Origin: Hyphomicrobiales bacterium
GTDB taxonomy: Bacteria > Pseudomonadota > Alphaproteobacteria > Rhizobiales > Rhizobiaceae
Direction: 5' to 3'
DNA: 64,000 nucleotides
Assembly (NCBI GenBank): GCA_900469625.1
Contig: UBXV01000002.1
Coordinates: forward strand, 248,001-312,000
Shown piece by piece: positions 1-7,578 of this stretch (position 1 is its first letter; each line of letters opens with the position of its first letter). The translations under genes and the position numbers were made by a program. The notes below the pieces were generated by a model that saw nothing but the letters and a program-made list of their open reading frames with translations, did not search any database and was not told the origin of the DNA.

Positions 1-2
1 AC

Positions 3-128
3 GGTTTCGACCGCTACTGGCGCAACGTCCGCACCCACACTCTGCACGACCCGGTGTTCTACAAGGCTCGCGAGGTCGGCGATTTCGCTTTGAACGGCCG
101 GATCCCGTCGGTCAGTCTCTACAGCTGA
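3..128 (+). CDS. C-terminal end of an acyl-CoA-dehydrogenase-like (SfnB/DszC-type) monooxygenase, cut by window edge
   Basis: Only the last 41 codons are present; the reading frame enters from the left edge and stops with TGA at 126-128. The peptide contains RYWRNVRTHTLHDPV, which matches the tail of the complete protein at 2035-3252 (RHWRNARTHTLHDPV). It is therefore the end of a second member of the flavin-dependent acyl-CoA-dehydrogenase fold family that includes DszC and SfnB, which use reduced flavin to oxygenate sulfur compounds. It points away from the minus-strand monooxygenase genes that follow. The substrate cannot be told from this fragment. Confidence 0.8.
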   Translation, partial: GFDRYWRNVRTHTLHDPVFYKAREVGDFALNGRIPSVSLYS

Positions 129-280
129 GCGACAGGCAGCGGCACCGGGAGAGAAACCATCGGGCTTCGGCCCGATGGGCCGCGCCCGTATCGTTCCAAG
201 CGGTCCGCCTGCCGTCAGGGTTCAGTCGACTGACGAGCCGGCTCTGGCTTTGATCGGCGCCTGTTCCCATTCTCTTTGGC

Positions 281-303
281 ATGCTCGGGCTTGCCCCGAG
301 CAT
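281..303. repeat. REP-like palindrome, copy 1
   Basis: Perfect 9-base arms ATGCTCGGG and CCCGAGCAT flank a five-base loop. Palindromes with a CTCGGG/CCCGAG core are scattered through intergenic DNA of many Rhizobiales. It lies between convergent genes, where it could also act as a hairpin for transcript ends. Confidence 0.6.
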
Positions 304-362
304 CCATCTGGCTCAAACCATGACGATCTGATCGCGCTTGTCGCCACGTGCATCATGGCTGG

Positions 363-385
363 ATCCTCGGGTCGAGCCCGAGGAT
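363..385. repeat. REP-like palindrome, copy 2
   Basis: Perfect 9-base arms ATCCTCGGG and CCCGAGGAT flank the loop TCGAG. Its core is the same as copy 1, 82 bases upstream (start to start), so the two form a REP doublet between the ends of convergent genes. The surrounding GGATCCTCGGG and CCCGAGGATGAC are the form commonly seen in alphaproteobacterial intergenic repeats. Confidence 0.65.
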
Positions 386-560
386 GACTGAATCTGGGGC
401 CAGCCCGAAGAAGGTGAAACGCCGGTCGAACCGTGGACGAAGAACGGAGGGGCACGACCGTTTCTGCTCGGTCTCCCGTTGGATTTGACGATACCGTCTT
501 CGGTCGCGCGCAGGAGGGCCGGCACCTCCGGCCTCCCGAAATCTCTGGCGAGCGGTGTTC

Positions 561-1958
561 CTATGCGGACGCCGCGATCGCCTGGCTGTTTCCGGCGCGG
601 TCGCGATAGCCGGCGCCAGGGTGAGGGGCTGTGAGCCTCGGACCGGCGCCAAACAGCTTTTCGCGCAGGGTACCCTGGCCATAGGCGGTCTTGTAAACGC
701 CGCGCTTCTGCAGTTCCGGCACGAGCAAGTCGACCGTATCCTCGAAGGTTTCAGGCGTGACGGCATAGGCGAGGTTGAAGCCGTCGACATCGGTGTCCTC
801 GACCCACTCCTCCAGCAGATCGGCGACCGTTTGCGGCGAGCCGACGAAGACAGGGCCGAAGCCGCCGATGCCGACCCAGTCGGCCATTTCGCGCACGGTC
901 CAGACCTTGTCCGGGTCGATCGTCGTGAAGGTCTCGACCGCGGACTGGACCGCGTTGGTATAGCGATGGCGCAGCGGTTCGTCCGGAGAAAACTGACCGA
1001 AATCGATGCCGGTCCAGCCCGAGATCAGCGCCAGCGCGCCCTCGTAGGACACATGCCGGCGATACTCGTCGAACTTCCTTTTGGCCTCCGCGTCGGTTTC
1101 GCCGATGATCACCGTTTGCAGGTTGAAGGTGAGGAGATCGCGCGGATTGCGCCCGGCGCGGGCGGCCGCCTCGCGAACGTTTGCTACATAGCGTTTCAGA
1201 ACGGTCTTCGAGGGCGCTGCGACGAAGACGCATTCGGCATGGGCGCCGGCGAATTCCTTGCCTCGGCTGGAAGCGCCGGCCTGGTAGAGAACGGGGGTGC
1301 GCTGCGGCGAGGGTTCGCTGAGGTGGATGCCGGGAACGGTGAAATGGCGACCGCGATGGTCGATTGCATGGACCTTGTCGGGGTGGGTGAAAATACCGCT
1401 TGCGCGATCGCGCACGACGGCGCCGTCTTCCCAACTGCCCTCCCAGAGCTTGTAGCAGACCTCGAGATATTCCTCGGCGACATCATAGCGGTCGTCGTGG
1501 CGCGTCTGTTGTGCCTGGCCAATGTTGAGCGCGCCGCTGTTGAGATAGGAGGTGACGATGTTCCAGCCGACACGACCCTTGGTGAGGTGATCAAGCGTCG
1601 AGATCCGCCGCGCGAAGGTATAGGGATGTTCGAACGATAGCGAGGCGGTGAGCCCGAAGCCGAGATGCTCGGTCGCGTGCGCCATCACCGGCACCAGTTG
1701 CAGCGGATCGTTGACCGGAACCTGGGCGGAATGGCGCAGCGCCGCGTCGAGATTGCCGTTGAGCACGTCATAGACGCCGAGCACATCGGCGATGAAGAGA
1801 CCGTCGAACTTGCCGCGTTCGAGCGTCCTTGCCAGATGCACCCAATAGTCGAGATCCTTGTAGCGCCAGGACTGGTCGCGCGGATGCGTCCACAGGCCGG
1901 GCGATTGATGGCCGACACAGTTCATGTCGAAAGCATTCAGCCGGATTTCGCGGCTCAT
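561..1958 (-). CDS. LLM-class FMN-dependent monooxygenase (NtaA/SnaA/DszA family)
   Basis: The 465-residue protein has the length and the features of the NtaA/SnaA/DszA branch of bacterial-luciferase-like monooxygenases. These include WTHPRDQS and YWVHLARTLERGKFDG near the N terminus, the SFEHPYTFARRISTLDHLT stretch, GRVGWNIVTSY, and PVLYQAGASSRG. Members use FMNH2 from a separate reductase to cleave C-S or C-N bonds of organosulfur compounds or chelators. The start at 1958 has a good GAGGAGA ribosome site. It is the second gene of a minus-strand pair after the dehydrogenase-like monooxygenase at 2035-3252, which suggests joint action on one organosulfur substrate. The exact substrate is unknown. 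A flavin reductase occurs at 62436-63026 but is too far away to be assigned as the partner. Confidence 0.88.
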   Translation of the reverse strand: MSREIRLNAFDMNCVGHQSPGLWTHPRDQSWRYKDLDYWVHLARTLERGKFDGLFIADVLGVYDVLNGNLDAALRHSAQVPVNDPLQLVPVMAHATEHLGFGLTASLSFEHPYTFARRISTLDHLTKGRVGWNIVTSYLNSGALNIGQAQQTRHDDRYDVAEEYLEVCYKLWEGSWEDGAVVRDRASGIFTHPDKVHAIDHRGRHFTVPGIHLSEPSPQRTPVLYQAGASSRGKEFAGAHAECVFVAAPSKTVLKRYVANVREAAARAGRNPRDLLTFNLQTVIIGETDAEAKRKFDEYRRHVSYEGALALISGWTGIDFGQFSPDEPLRHRYTNAVQSAVETFTTIDPDKVWTVREMADWVGIGGFGPVFVGSPQTVADLLEEWVEDTDVDGFNLAYAVTPETFEDTVDLLVPELQKRGVYKTAYGQGTLREKLFGAGPRLTAPHPGAGYRDRAGNSQAIAASA

Positions 1959-2034
1959 GTCCGTCTCCTCGTGGAAAGCTCAGTGTGCCGCTTCAAGGTC
2001 GGTTCCGACCCTCAAGCGGCATCGTGGCGGGATC

Positions 2035-3252
2035 TCAGAGCGCGCCGTTCTTCGGCGGCGCAATGCCGTTGAGGTGAAAGTTGCCGACGACGTGATGCTT
2101 CCAGCGCACCGGATCGTGGAGGGTGTGCGTGCGGGCGTTGCGCCAATGCCGGTCGAGATTGAGGCCGATGCGGGTCGAGGACGTGCCGGCGAGTTCAAAC
2201 AGCGTGTTGGTCGCCTCGAGCGCGATTTCCGTCGTCAGCACCTTGGCGGCGGCAACGGAAAGCGTCGCCTCGACGACGCTCTCCTCGGTGCCGTTGATCT
2301 GGGCGATGTCGACCTTCTTGCCGGCCCGCTCGACGATGGCGGTTGCCGCCTCGAGCCGGATCGCAATCTGCCCGATGCGGGCGATCGTCAGCGGGTCGTC
2401 GGCTGCCCGCTCGACGCCGCTGTCCGTCCACGGCCGCGCGCGAGTGCGAACGAAGTCGAGCGTTTCAGCAAAGGCGGCGCGCGCGATGCCGAGATCGACG
2501 CCAGCATGGATGATCTGGCCAACCGAGCCGATCGTGGTGGCGCGTTCGAAGCCGCGATGATGACGCACGACCGCGTCGGCCGTGACGTAGACATTCTGCA
2601 GCACAGTGGTGCCGCTGCCGGTGGTGCGCTGGCCGAAACCGTCCCAGTCGTCGATGATCTGCAGGCCCTCGGCGCCGCGCCCCACAAAGGACATGGTGAG
2701 TTTTTCGCCGGGATCGAGGGCGAAGACGACGATCCATTCGGCAAAGAGCACCCCGGTCGAATAGAATTTGCGGCCGTTGAGCCGATAGCCGAGGCCATCC
2801 GGCGTCAGGCGTGTCGCATAGTCGCCGACGGTTTTCGTGTCCTTCTCCGACAGCGCATTGCCGAAGCGGTCGCCGGCAAGGGCGCGACCAAAGAAGAATT
2901 TCTTCTGCTCCTCCGTGCCATCGGTGCGCAGCGCTTCGAGAATGTAGAAATGGTTCTGCGGGATCTGTCCGATCGAGCTGTCGGCCTCCGACAGGATGGC
3001 GGTGATCTCCGCCAGCACAGCGTTGGAGACGTCGATGCCGTCATAGTCGGAGGGCACGGTGATCGCGAGCAGGCCCGATTGGGCCAGCGTGTCGAGCTCG
3101 TCGAAGGGCAGGATGCGGTCGGTATCCCGTTCGTTCGAGCGTTTGGCGAATTCGCGTGCGAGATCATGCGCGATCTCCAGCGCCTCCTCCTCGCTTTCGA
3201 TCCGATGTGCCGAGAGCCTTGTCTTCTCGGAAAGCTGCGAGATCGTCCCCAT
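2035..3252 (-). CDS. Acyl-CoA-dehydrogenase-fold flavin monooxygenase (SfnB/DszC-like)
   Basis: The protein has 405 residues with the acyl-CoA dehydrogenase order: an N-terminal helical domain, a middle beta domain (YRLNGRKFYSTGVLFAEW) and a C-terminal helical bundle. It ends in RHWRNARTHTLHDPVRWK, a tail typical of the SfnB/DszC oxygenating branch rather than of true dehydrogenases. Such proteins oxidise sulfones, sulfides or thiophenes with reduced flavin. The start at 3252 follows GGGAGCAA. The downstream LLM monooxygenase begins 76 bases after its stop on the same strand, so the two probably form one transcription unit. The truncated gene at the left edge is a paralogue. Confidence 0.85.
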   Translation of the reverse strand: MGTISQLSEKTRLSAHRIESEEEALEIAHDLAREFAKRSNERDTDRILPFDELDTLAQSGLLAITVPSDYDGIDVSNAVLAEITAILSEADSSIGQIPQNHFYILEALRTDGTEEQKKFFFGRALAGDRFGNALSEKDTKTVGDYATRLTPDGLGYRLNGRKFYSTGVLFAEWIVVFALDPGEKLTMSFVGRGAEGLQIIDDWDGFGQRTTGSGTTVLQNVYVTADAVVRHHRGFERATTIGSVGQIIHAGVDLGIARAAFAETLDFVRTRARPWTDSGVERAADDPLTIARIGQIAIRLEAATAIVERAGKKVDIAQINGTEESVVEATLSVAAAKVLTTEIALEATNTLFELAGTSSTRIGLNLDRHWRNARTHTLHDPVRWKHHVVGNFHLNGIAPPKNGAL

Positions 3253-3645
3253 GTGATTGCTCCCTGTCGATAGTGGGGCATATCTGTGAATTATCTGGCG
3301 TCGTCAGGTAAGATCGTATATTCTATGGAATATGTGGATAATAGTTTTTCGTTCCTCATGCGCAAACGAACGCTCGGCATTTCGAGGCTGATACGACGTT
3401 CGCAGGCACGAAATGGCGTTCGCGAGGCGTGGCCGCGCTGACACCAAAATTCGCGCCCCGGAACGGATATCAATAAAAAACTGCGGATCGCTCGGAACCA
3501 TTGTCGCGCTTTCGCATTTCGCCATGGCCTGCAGTCTACCGACTGTGCGGCCGTCAGAGTACCGGCCACACGGCACGATGACAAATACATGCTGACAGTA
3601 TTGGCCATTCGCGTTTCCCGGCCTTAACCACTGAAGGAGACACAA
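3253..3645. promoter_or_regulatory. Divergent promoter region with an AT-rich dyad
   Basis: This gap of about 390 bases separates the minus-strand monooxygenase genes from a plus-strand hypothetical gene. It is clearly richer in A and T than the flanks. It holds a small dyad at 3318-3333 with arms ATATTC and GAATAT around TATG, which resembles a LysR-type T-N11-A site about 65 bases from the monooxygenase start. No gene is convincing here. The regulatory role is an inference from position. Confidence 0.4.
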
Positions 3646-4032
3646 ATGACGAATTTGCTGCCCGCTCTTCATGAAGGGCATGCCTCCATCATCCTGCAAC
3701 ATCTCTTCCGAGATGCCCTTGAGGCCTATGATGATTGGGGCGAGGGGATGCCTGAACCCGTGGTTTCGTTCGAAGGCAAGGTGCTGCCGATCGGGTACGT
3801 CTTCGACCGGATGAAATCTTGCACCGACATCATGCCGGCAAACATGATCGGCATCGTCACCGACGGTCTGACCAAGCCCTGGAGTGGCGACGGTCCGCTC
3901 GACGAGATGACGTTTTCGACCGCGGCGCGTGTCATGTCCGTTCTCACCAAACGGCAGACGCGTCGTTACGGCAGCGGCTCTATCGAAGTCTTTGCCGAGC
4001 GCTTCAAGCCATCGTTGCGTATCGACGCCTGA
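3646..4032 (+). CDS. Hypothetical protein, 128 residues
   Basis: I do not recognise this family. The start has a strong AAGGAGA ribosome site seven bases upstream, and the codon use is that of a real gene. The protein is acidic to neutral and soluble, with no signal peptide or membrane segment. It contains MPEPVVSFEGKVLPIGYVFD and a C-terminal RRYGSGSIEVFAERF. It stands alone between the divergent monooxygenase promoter and a LysR gene. A small GC-rich hairpin at 4060-4077 follows its stop. Confidence 0.7.
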   Translation: MTNLLPALHEGHASIILQHLFRDALEAYDDWGEGMPEPVVSFEGKVLPIGYVFDRMKSCTDIMPANMIGIVTDGLTKPWSGDGPLDEMTFSTAARVMSVLTKRQTRRYGSGSIEVFAERFKPSLRIDA

Positions 4033-4059
4033 TCCGTCAGGACAGATCGAAAAGCCCGG

Positions 4060-4077
4060 AGAGCGCGCAGGCGCTCT
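4060..4077 (+). terminator. Weak hairpin after the hypothetical gene
   Basis: Arms AGAGCGC and GCGCTCT enclose GCAG, 28 bases after the stop of the gene at 3646-4032. No T run follows, so it is only a possible transcript end or RNA-stabilising hairpin. Confidence 0.3.
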
Positions 4078-4171
4078 TCGTTGCCTGCTTTCGCCGAATC
4101 CGGCTTCCTAGATCCGCTTCCATTTCGTAGACACGACAGGAACCGGCGATGGGATCGATGAGGCGGCGACC

Positions 4172-5074
4172 ATGAATTTTCGACAACTGGAGGTGCTGCG
4201 GACCCTGCTTGCCACCGGCTCGACGATCGCGGCGGCAAAGACCATGGGGCTTAGTCAGTCCGGCGTCAGCCGCCTTTTGCAGCAACTGGAAGAGGACCTG
4301 TCTCTAACGCTGTTTGCGCGCGACAAGGGCCGGCTGATCCCCACGCCCGAGGCGATGAAGCTGTCGGAGGATGCCGAGCATATCCTGCTCGGGATCGATC
4401 GTTTCACCAATCTCGCCCAGGATCTTCGCAGCGGCGCGGTCGGCCCGGAGGTCGTCCGGATCGGCCTGCCGAACAGCATGTCGGAAAGCTTCGCGCCGGC
4501 GATGCTCGCCGATTATGCCAGGGATTTTCCCGGCGTGCGCATCGAAACCTTCTTCGACACCACCGTTGCCATTGCCCGCCTCGTCGAGCAGCGGATCATC
4601 GATTTCGGCTTCCTGCGTTACGAGGGGCAATTGAGCGCCAGCCTCGAAATGCAGCCGGTGGCTGGCGGCGTCAGCGTCTGCGTCATGGCCAAGGATCATC
4701 CGCTGACGGCGCTCGATCACGTCACGCCAAAGGAGTTGAGGGGCATCCCGCTGATCCTTATCGGTCGCCGCCGGCCGACCCGGGTCATGCTCGACGAGAT
4801 CTTTCGAAAGGCCGGCGTGCCGCAGAAGGTCAAGATCGAGACGCACAGCAACAGCTCGGCCTGCGCCTATGCCGCCCATGATCTGGGTGTTGCTATCATC
4901 AGCAGTTTCTTTGCAAATCTGCACCGGCACCTGCCGATCGAGATCAGGAGTTTTTCGCCGCACCTGACGCAGGATTTCGGCGTTGCGACCGCTGCCGGCG
5001 TGCCGCTGTCGATTGCCGCCCAGGCGATGATCGATTGCCTGAAGCGCCAGGTTGCCGCCTCCCAGCAGCCGTGA
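4172..5074 (+). CDS. LysR-family transcriptional regulator
   Basis: The 300-residue length is normal for LysR. The N terminus (MNFRQLEVLRTLLATGSTIA) and the following SQSGVSRLLQQLEEDL form the winged helix-turn-helix. The rest is the two-lobed effector-binding domain, starting near residue 93 (VVRIGLP). Effector and targets are unknown. The next gene on the same strand, the methionine sulfoxide reductase, starts 81 bases after its stop. The monooxygenase genes to the left are transcribed away from it beyond one intervening gene, so it may act on sulfur-compound genes, but that is a guess from position. Confidence 0.85.
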   Translation: MNFRQLEVLRTLLATGSTIAAAKTMGLSQSGVSRLLQQLEEDLSLTLFARDKGRLIPTPEAMKLSEDAEHILLGIDRFTNLAQDLRSGAVGPEVVRIGLPNSMSESFAPAMLADYARDFPGVRIETFFDTTVAIARLVEQRIIDFGFLRYEGQLSASLEMQPVAGGVSVCVMAKDHPLTALDHVTPKELRGIPLILIGRRRPTRVMLDEIFRKAGVPQKVKIETHSNSSACAYAAHDLGVAIISSFFANLHRHLPIEIRSFSPHLTQDFGVATAAGVPLSIAAQAMIDCLKRQVAASQQP

Positions 5075-5155
5075 GCGCTTGGGTGCTGCCGTAATTGGCA
5101 AATGCCGTCTGCGACACTACATTGCGATCCATGTGTTGAGAGAGTGAAGAGCATC

Positions 5156-5644
5156 ATGTTTCAGGCAGCCGTCATCGATACCGGCGACAAGACCGAATTC
5201 TACAGGGAATTGGCGCAGCAGCTCGAGGGTCTGCTGCACGGCGAGCCGAACCTGATCGCCAATGCCGCCAACGCTTCGGCGCTGATGTTCCAGACGATGC
5301 CCGATCTCAACTGGGCCGGTTTCTATTTCCTCGATACCGACGCCGAACTGGTGCTCGGGCCGTTCCAGGGCAAACCGGCCTGCGTTCGCATCCCCGTCGG
5401 CCGCGGCGTCTGCGGCACGGCGGTGAAGGAAGGGCGATCGATCCTCGTCGAGGACGTGCACGCCTTTCCCGGCCATATCGCCTGCGATGCGGCATCCCGC
5501 TCCGAACTCGTGGTGCCCGTCAGGCGCAACGGCCGGGTGATCGGCGTCATCGACCTCGACAGCCCCAAGCCTGCCCGTTTCGACCGGGACGACCAGGCCG
5601 GCATCGAAACGCTCGCTGGCATCTTCGCAGCTGCGATCGGCTGA
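5156..5644 (+). CDS. Free methionine-(R)-sulfoxide reductase (GAF-fold, fRMsr)
   Basis: From ATG 5156 the protein has 162 residues, the usual fRMsr length; the frame stays open upstream but that part looks non-coding. The GAF-fold fRMsr signature is clear: WAGFYFL, KPACVRIPVGRGVCGTA, VEDVHAFPGHIACD, and RSELVVPV. The conserved cysteines (in PACV, GVCG and IACD) form the catalytic and resolving set. The enzyme reduces free methionine-R-sulfoxide in the cytosol with thioredoxin. It sits between a LysR regulator and an FAD oxidoreductase on the same strand. Confidence 0.88.
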   Translation: MFQAAVIDTGDKTEFYRELAQQLEGLLHGEPNLIANAANASALMFQTMPDLNWAGFYFLDTDAELVLGPFQGKPACVRIPVGRGVCGTAVKEGRSILVEDVHAFPGHIACDAASRSELVVPVRRNGRVIGVIDLDSPKPARFDRDDQAGIETLAGIFAAAIG

Positions 5645-5701
5645 GGAACGCTGCCTTGGTTGCTCTGAAAACGACCGACCCTCGTTCGGTCTTGGCCTGA
5701 A

Positions 5702-6823
5702 ATGACTGAAATCGAGAGTTCGCTTGTTCCGGCCGATACGCATGCGCGCGTCGCCCGCAAGATCGATATCGTCGTCATCGGCGCCGGGCAGGCAGGGCTG
5801 TCTTCGGCCTACCATCTAAGCCGGCTCGGACTGTCTCCCCACGTGCAATACGTGGTTATCGACCGGTCGCCGCAGCCGGGCGGCGCCTGGCAGTTCCGCT
5901 GGCCGTCGCTGACGCTCAGCACCGTCAACGGCATTCACGATCTGCCCGGCATGAAGTTTGCCGAGGCCGTCGACACGAGCAAGGGCGAAGTCCACGCCGC
6001 CGTCGCCGTTCCGCAATATTACGGTGCCTACGAGAGGGCATTCGAGCTGCCGGTCCGCAGACCGGTTGCCGTCAGCGTGGTGTGCGAGCGTGGCGAACGC
6101 TTCCGGGTCGAGACCGATGCCGGCGTCTATGCTGCCCGCGGCATCATCAATGCCACCGGCACCTGGGAGGCGCCTTACATTCCGCCCTATCCGGGAGCAG
6201 AGCTTTTCAAGGGGCGGCAGCTGCACACCAAGGACTATCAGACCGCCGACGCGTTTGCGGGCCAGCGCGTTTTGGTGGTTGGTGGCGGCATATCGGCGAT
6301 CCAGTTGCTGGACGAAATTTCCAAGGTTGCATCGACCACATGGGTCACGCGCGAGGAACCGGCCTTCCGCGACACGCCGTTTACGCCAGAGGTCGGCCGT
6401 GCGGCGGTCGCCATGGTCGAGGAGCGTGTCCGCCGTGGTCTACCGCCGGGCTCGGTCGTTTCCGTCACCGGCATTCCGATAACGCCGGCGATCCTCGCTG
6501 CCCGCGCCCGCGGCGCGCTCGATCGCCAGCCGATGTTTGCCGAGATCACCGCATCCGGCGTGCGCTGGCCGGACGGACGCGAACAGGCCTTCGACGTCAT
6601 TCTCTGGAGCACCGGTTTTCGCAGCGCGCTCGACCATCTGGCGCCGCTGCAGTTGCGCAACGCTGACGGCGGCATCCTGATGACCGGCCGGCTTGCGACA
6701 CAGGTAGCGAATGACCCGAGGATCCACCTTGTCGGTTACGGGCCGTCCGCATCGACGATCGGCGCGAACCGCGCAGGCGGCGCGGCTGCGCGCGAGCTCG
6801 CCGAACATCTTCAGCTGCTCTGA
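5702..6823 (+). CDS. FAD/NAD(P)-dependent flavoprotein monooxygenase-like oxidoreductase
   Basis: The protein has 373 residues and two Rossmann motifs. The FAD site is near the N terminus (VVIGAGQAGLSSAYHLSRLG) and the NAD(P) site is near residue 195 (VLVVGGGISAIQLLDEI). A conserved INATGTWEAPYIPPYPG stretch lies between them. This layout is that of the CzcO/flavin-containing monooxygenase group, in which a flavin hydroperoxide oxygenates N-, S- or keto substrates. There is no signal peptide. The substrate is unknown. It may share a transcript with the sulfoxide reductase 57 bases upstream. Confidence 0.82.
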   Translation: MTEIESSLVPADTHARVARKIDIVVIGAGQAGLSSAYHLSRLGLSPHVQYVVIDRSPQPGGAWQFRWPSLTLSTVNGIHDLPGMKFAEAVDTSKGEVHAAVAVPQYYGAYERAFELPVRRPVAVSVVCERGERFRVETDAGVYAARGIINATGTWEAPYIPPYPGAELFKGRQLHTKDYQTADAFAGQRVLVVGGGISAIQLLDEISKVASTTWVTREEPAFRDTPFTPEVGRAAVAMVEERVRRGLPPGSVVSVTGIPITPAILAARARGALDRQPMFAEITASGVRWPDGREQAFDVILWSTGFRSALDHLAPLQLRNADGGILMTGRLATQVANDPRIHLVGYGPSASTIGANRAGGAAARELAEHLQLL

Positions 6824-7119
6824 TCGCCGTTTCCCAGGCCGTCCGCCGCGAGCCCTACAGTGTTTCGCCACGGCGCCCGCCTTCGGCATCGAGGGGTGTA
6901 TGCGGAAAATTCCGCTTGAGCCGGACGTTGCGTCATACCTTAAGCCTGATTCCCGAAGGCGCCTTGAACAATCGGGCGTCGAGTCTCGGCGGGTCGCTAC
7001 AGCGGGATCTTCATGCCCGCAGGCACGCCGATGCTCATCGCGTTTCGCTTCATCGGGCGTCGGTACCGGAGCTGTCCTTCGGCGACATCCGACGGCGGCG
7101 GCGAAGGATACGGTCGCGG

Positions 7120-7299
7120 ATGATGATGCAGGCAACGCAGAAGAAGCGCCGGTCAGCGGTCACTGCGGTTCGGCGCGTTGTGGTCGGACTCGCCTTTACC
7201 GTGTTCGTCGTTGGTGTCGCGTCTGCCGTCAGCGCAGCGGGTGCGCGTGGTGGCGATCTCTTTCCCGATCTCAAGATTGGTTTCAACATCCGCTGGTGA
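7120..7299 (+). CDS. Possible small exported or membrane peptide, 59 residues
   Basis: A short frame starting at the ATG triplet run at 7120 encodes a basic N terminus (QATQKKRR) and then a hydrophobic segment (VVVGLAFTVFVVGVASAV). A possible signal-peptidase site follows (SAAGA), then about 18 residues ending FPDLKIGFNIRW. GAAGGA lies 12-17 bases upstream, so the ribosome site is weak. I know no family for it. It could be a small membrane protein or a chance frame. Confidence 0.3.
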   Translation: MMMQATQKKRRSAVTAVRRVVVGLAFTVFVVGVASAVSAAGARGGDLFPDLKIGFNIRW

Positions 7300-7447
7300 A
7301 CGACGGACCGGGGTGAACCGCGGCTGCACGTTTCACGCATCGCCTCTGCGCGTTGTTGCCTGCTCCCGCTCTGAGTCCGCAACAATCGTCGGGGACGTTC
7401 ATGCGCTGTGACTGCCACGCCACACGATGGTGCGCATGTCATGCCTT

Positions 7448-7465
7448 CGTCATAGAGCTATGACG
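7448..7465. promoter_or_regulatory. Dyad upstream of peptide ABC operon, possible operator
   Basis: Arms CGTCATAG and CTATGACG flank a two-base centre. A third CGTCAT half-site follows at 7469-7474. The block lies in an AT-rich stretch 105 to 131 bases before the first permease start, which suits an operator for the operon. No regulator gene lies beside it. Confidence 0.4.
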
Positions 7466-7578
7466 ATTCGTCATAATATTGCGCAGTTTTTTCCATTCGA
7501 TCATAGTTGTTTCAAGAAAAGCCGGCAGGAGGGCCGAATCGCGATGTTGCGCCAGGCTGCTCTCAGTACGGGGAACCC

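Larger units (their letters stand above)
129..560. other. Intergenic region with two REP-like palindromes
   Basis: This gap of about 430 bases lies between the ends of two convergent genes. No convincing gene is seen in it. Its only recognisable content is the two short palindromes annotated at 281-303 and 363-385. The rest is ordinary high-GC spacer. Confidence 0.6.
6824..7578. other. Long intergenic region before the peptide ABC operon
   Basis: About 750 bases separate the flavoprotein gene from the ABC operon. The left part has no credible gene. It includes a short dyad at 6902-6915 with arms GCGGAA and TTCCGC. A possible 59-residue peptide lies at 7120-7299, and a strong dyad lies at 7448-7465, about 115 bases before the first permease. 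Both are listed separately. Confidence 0.5.
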
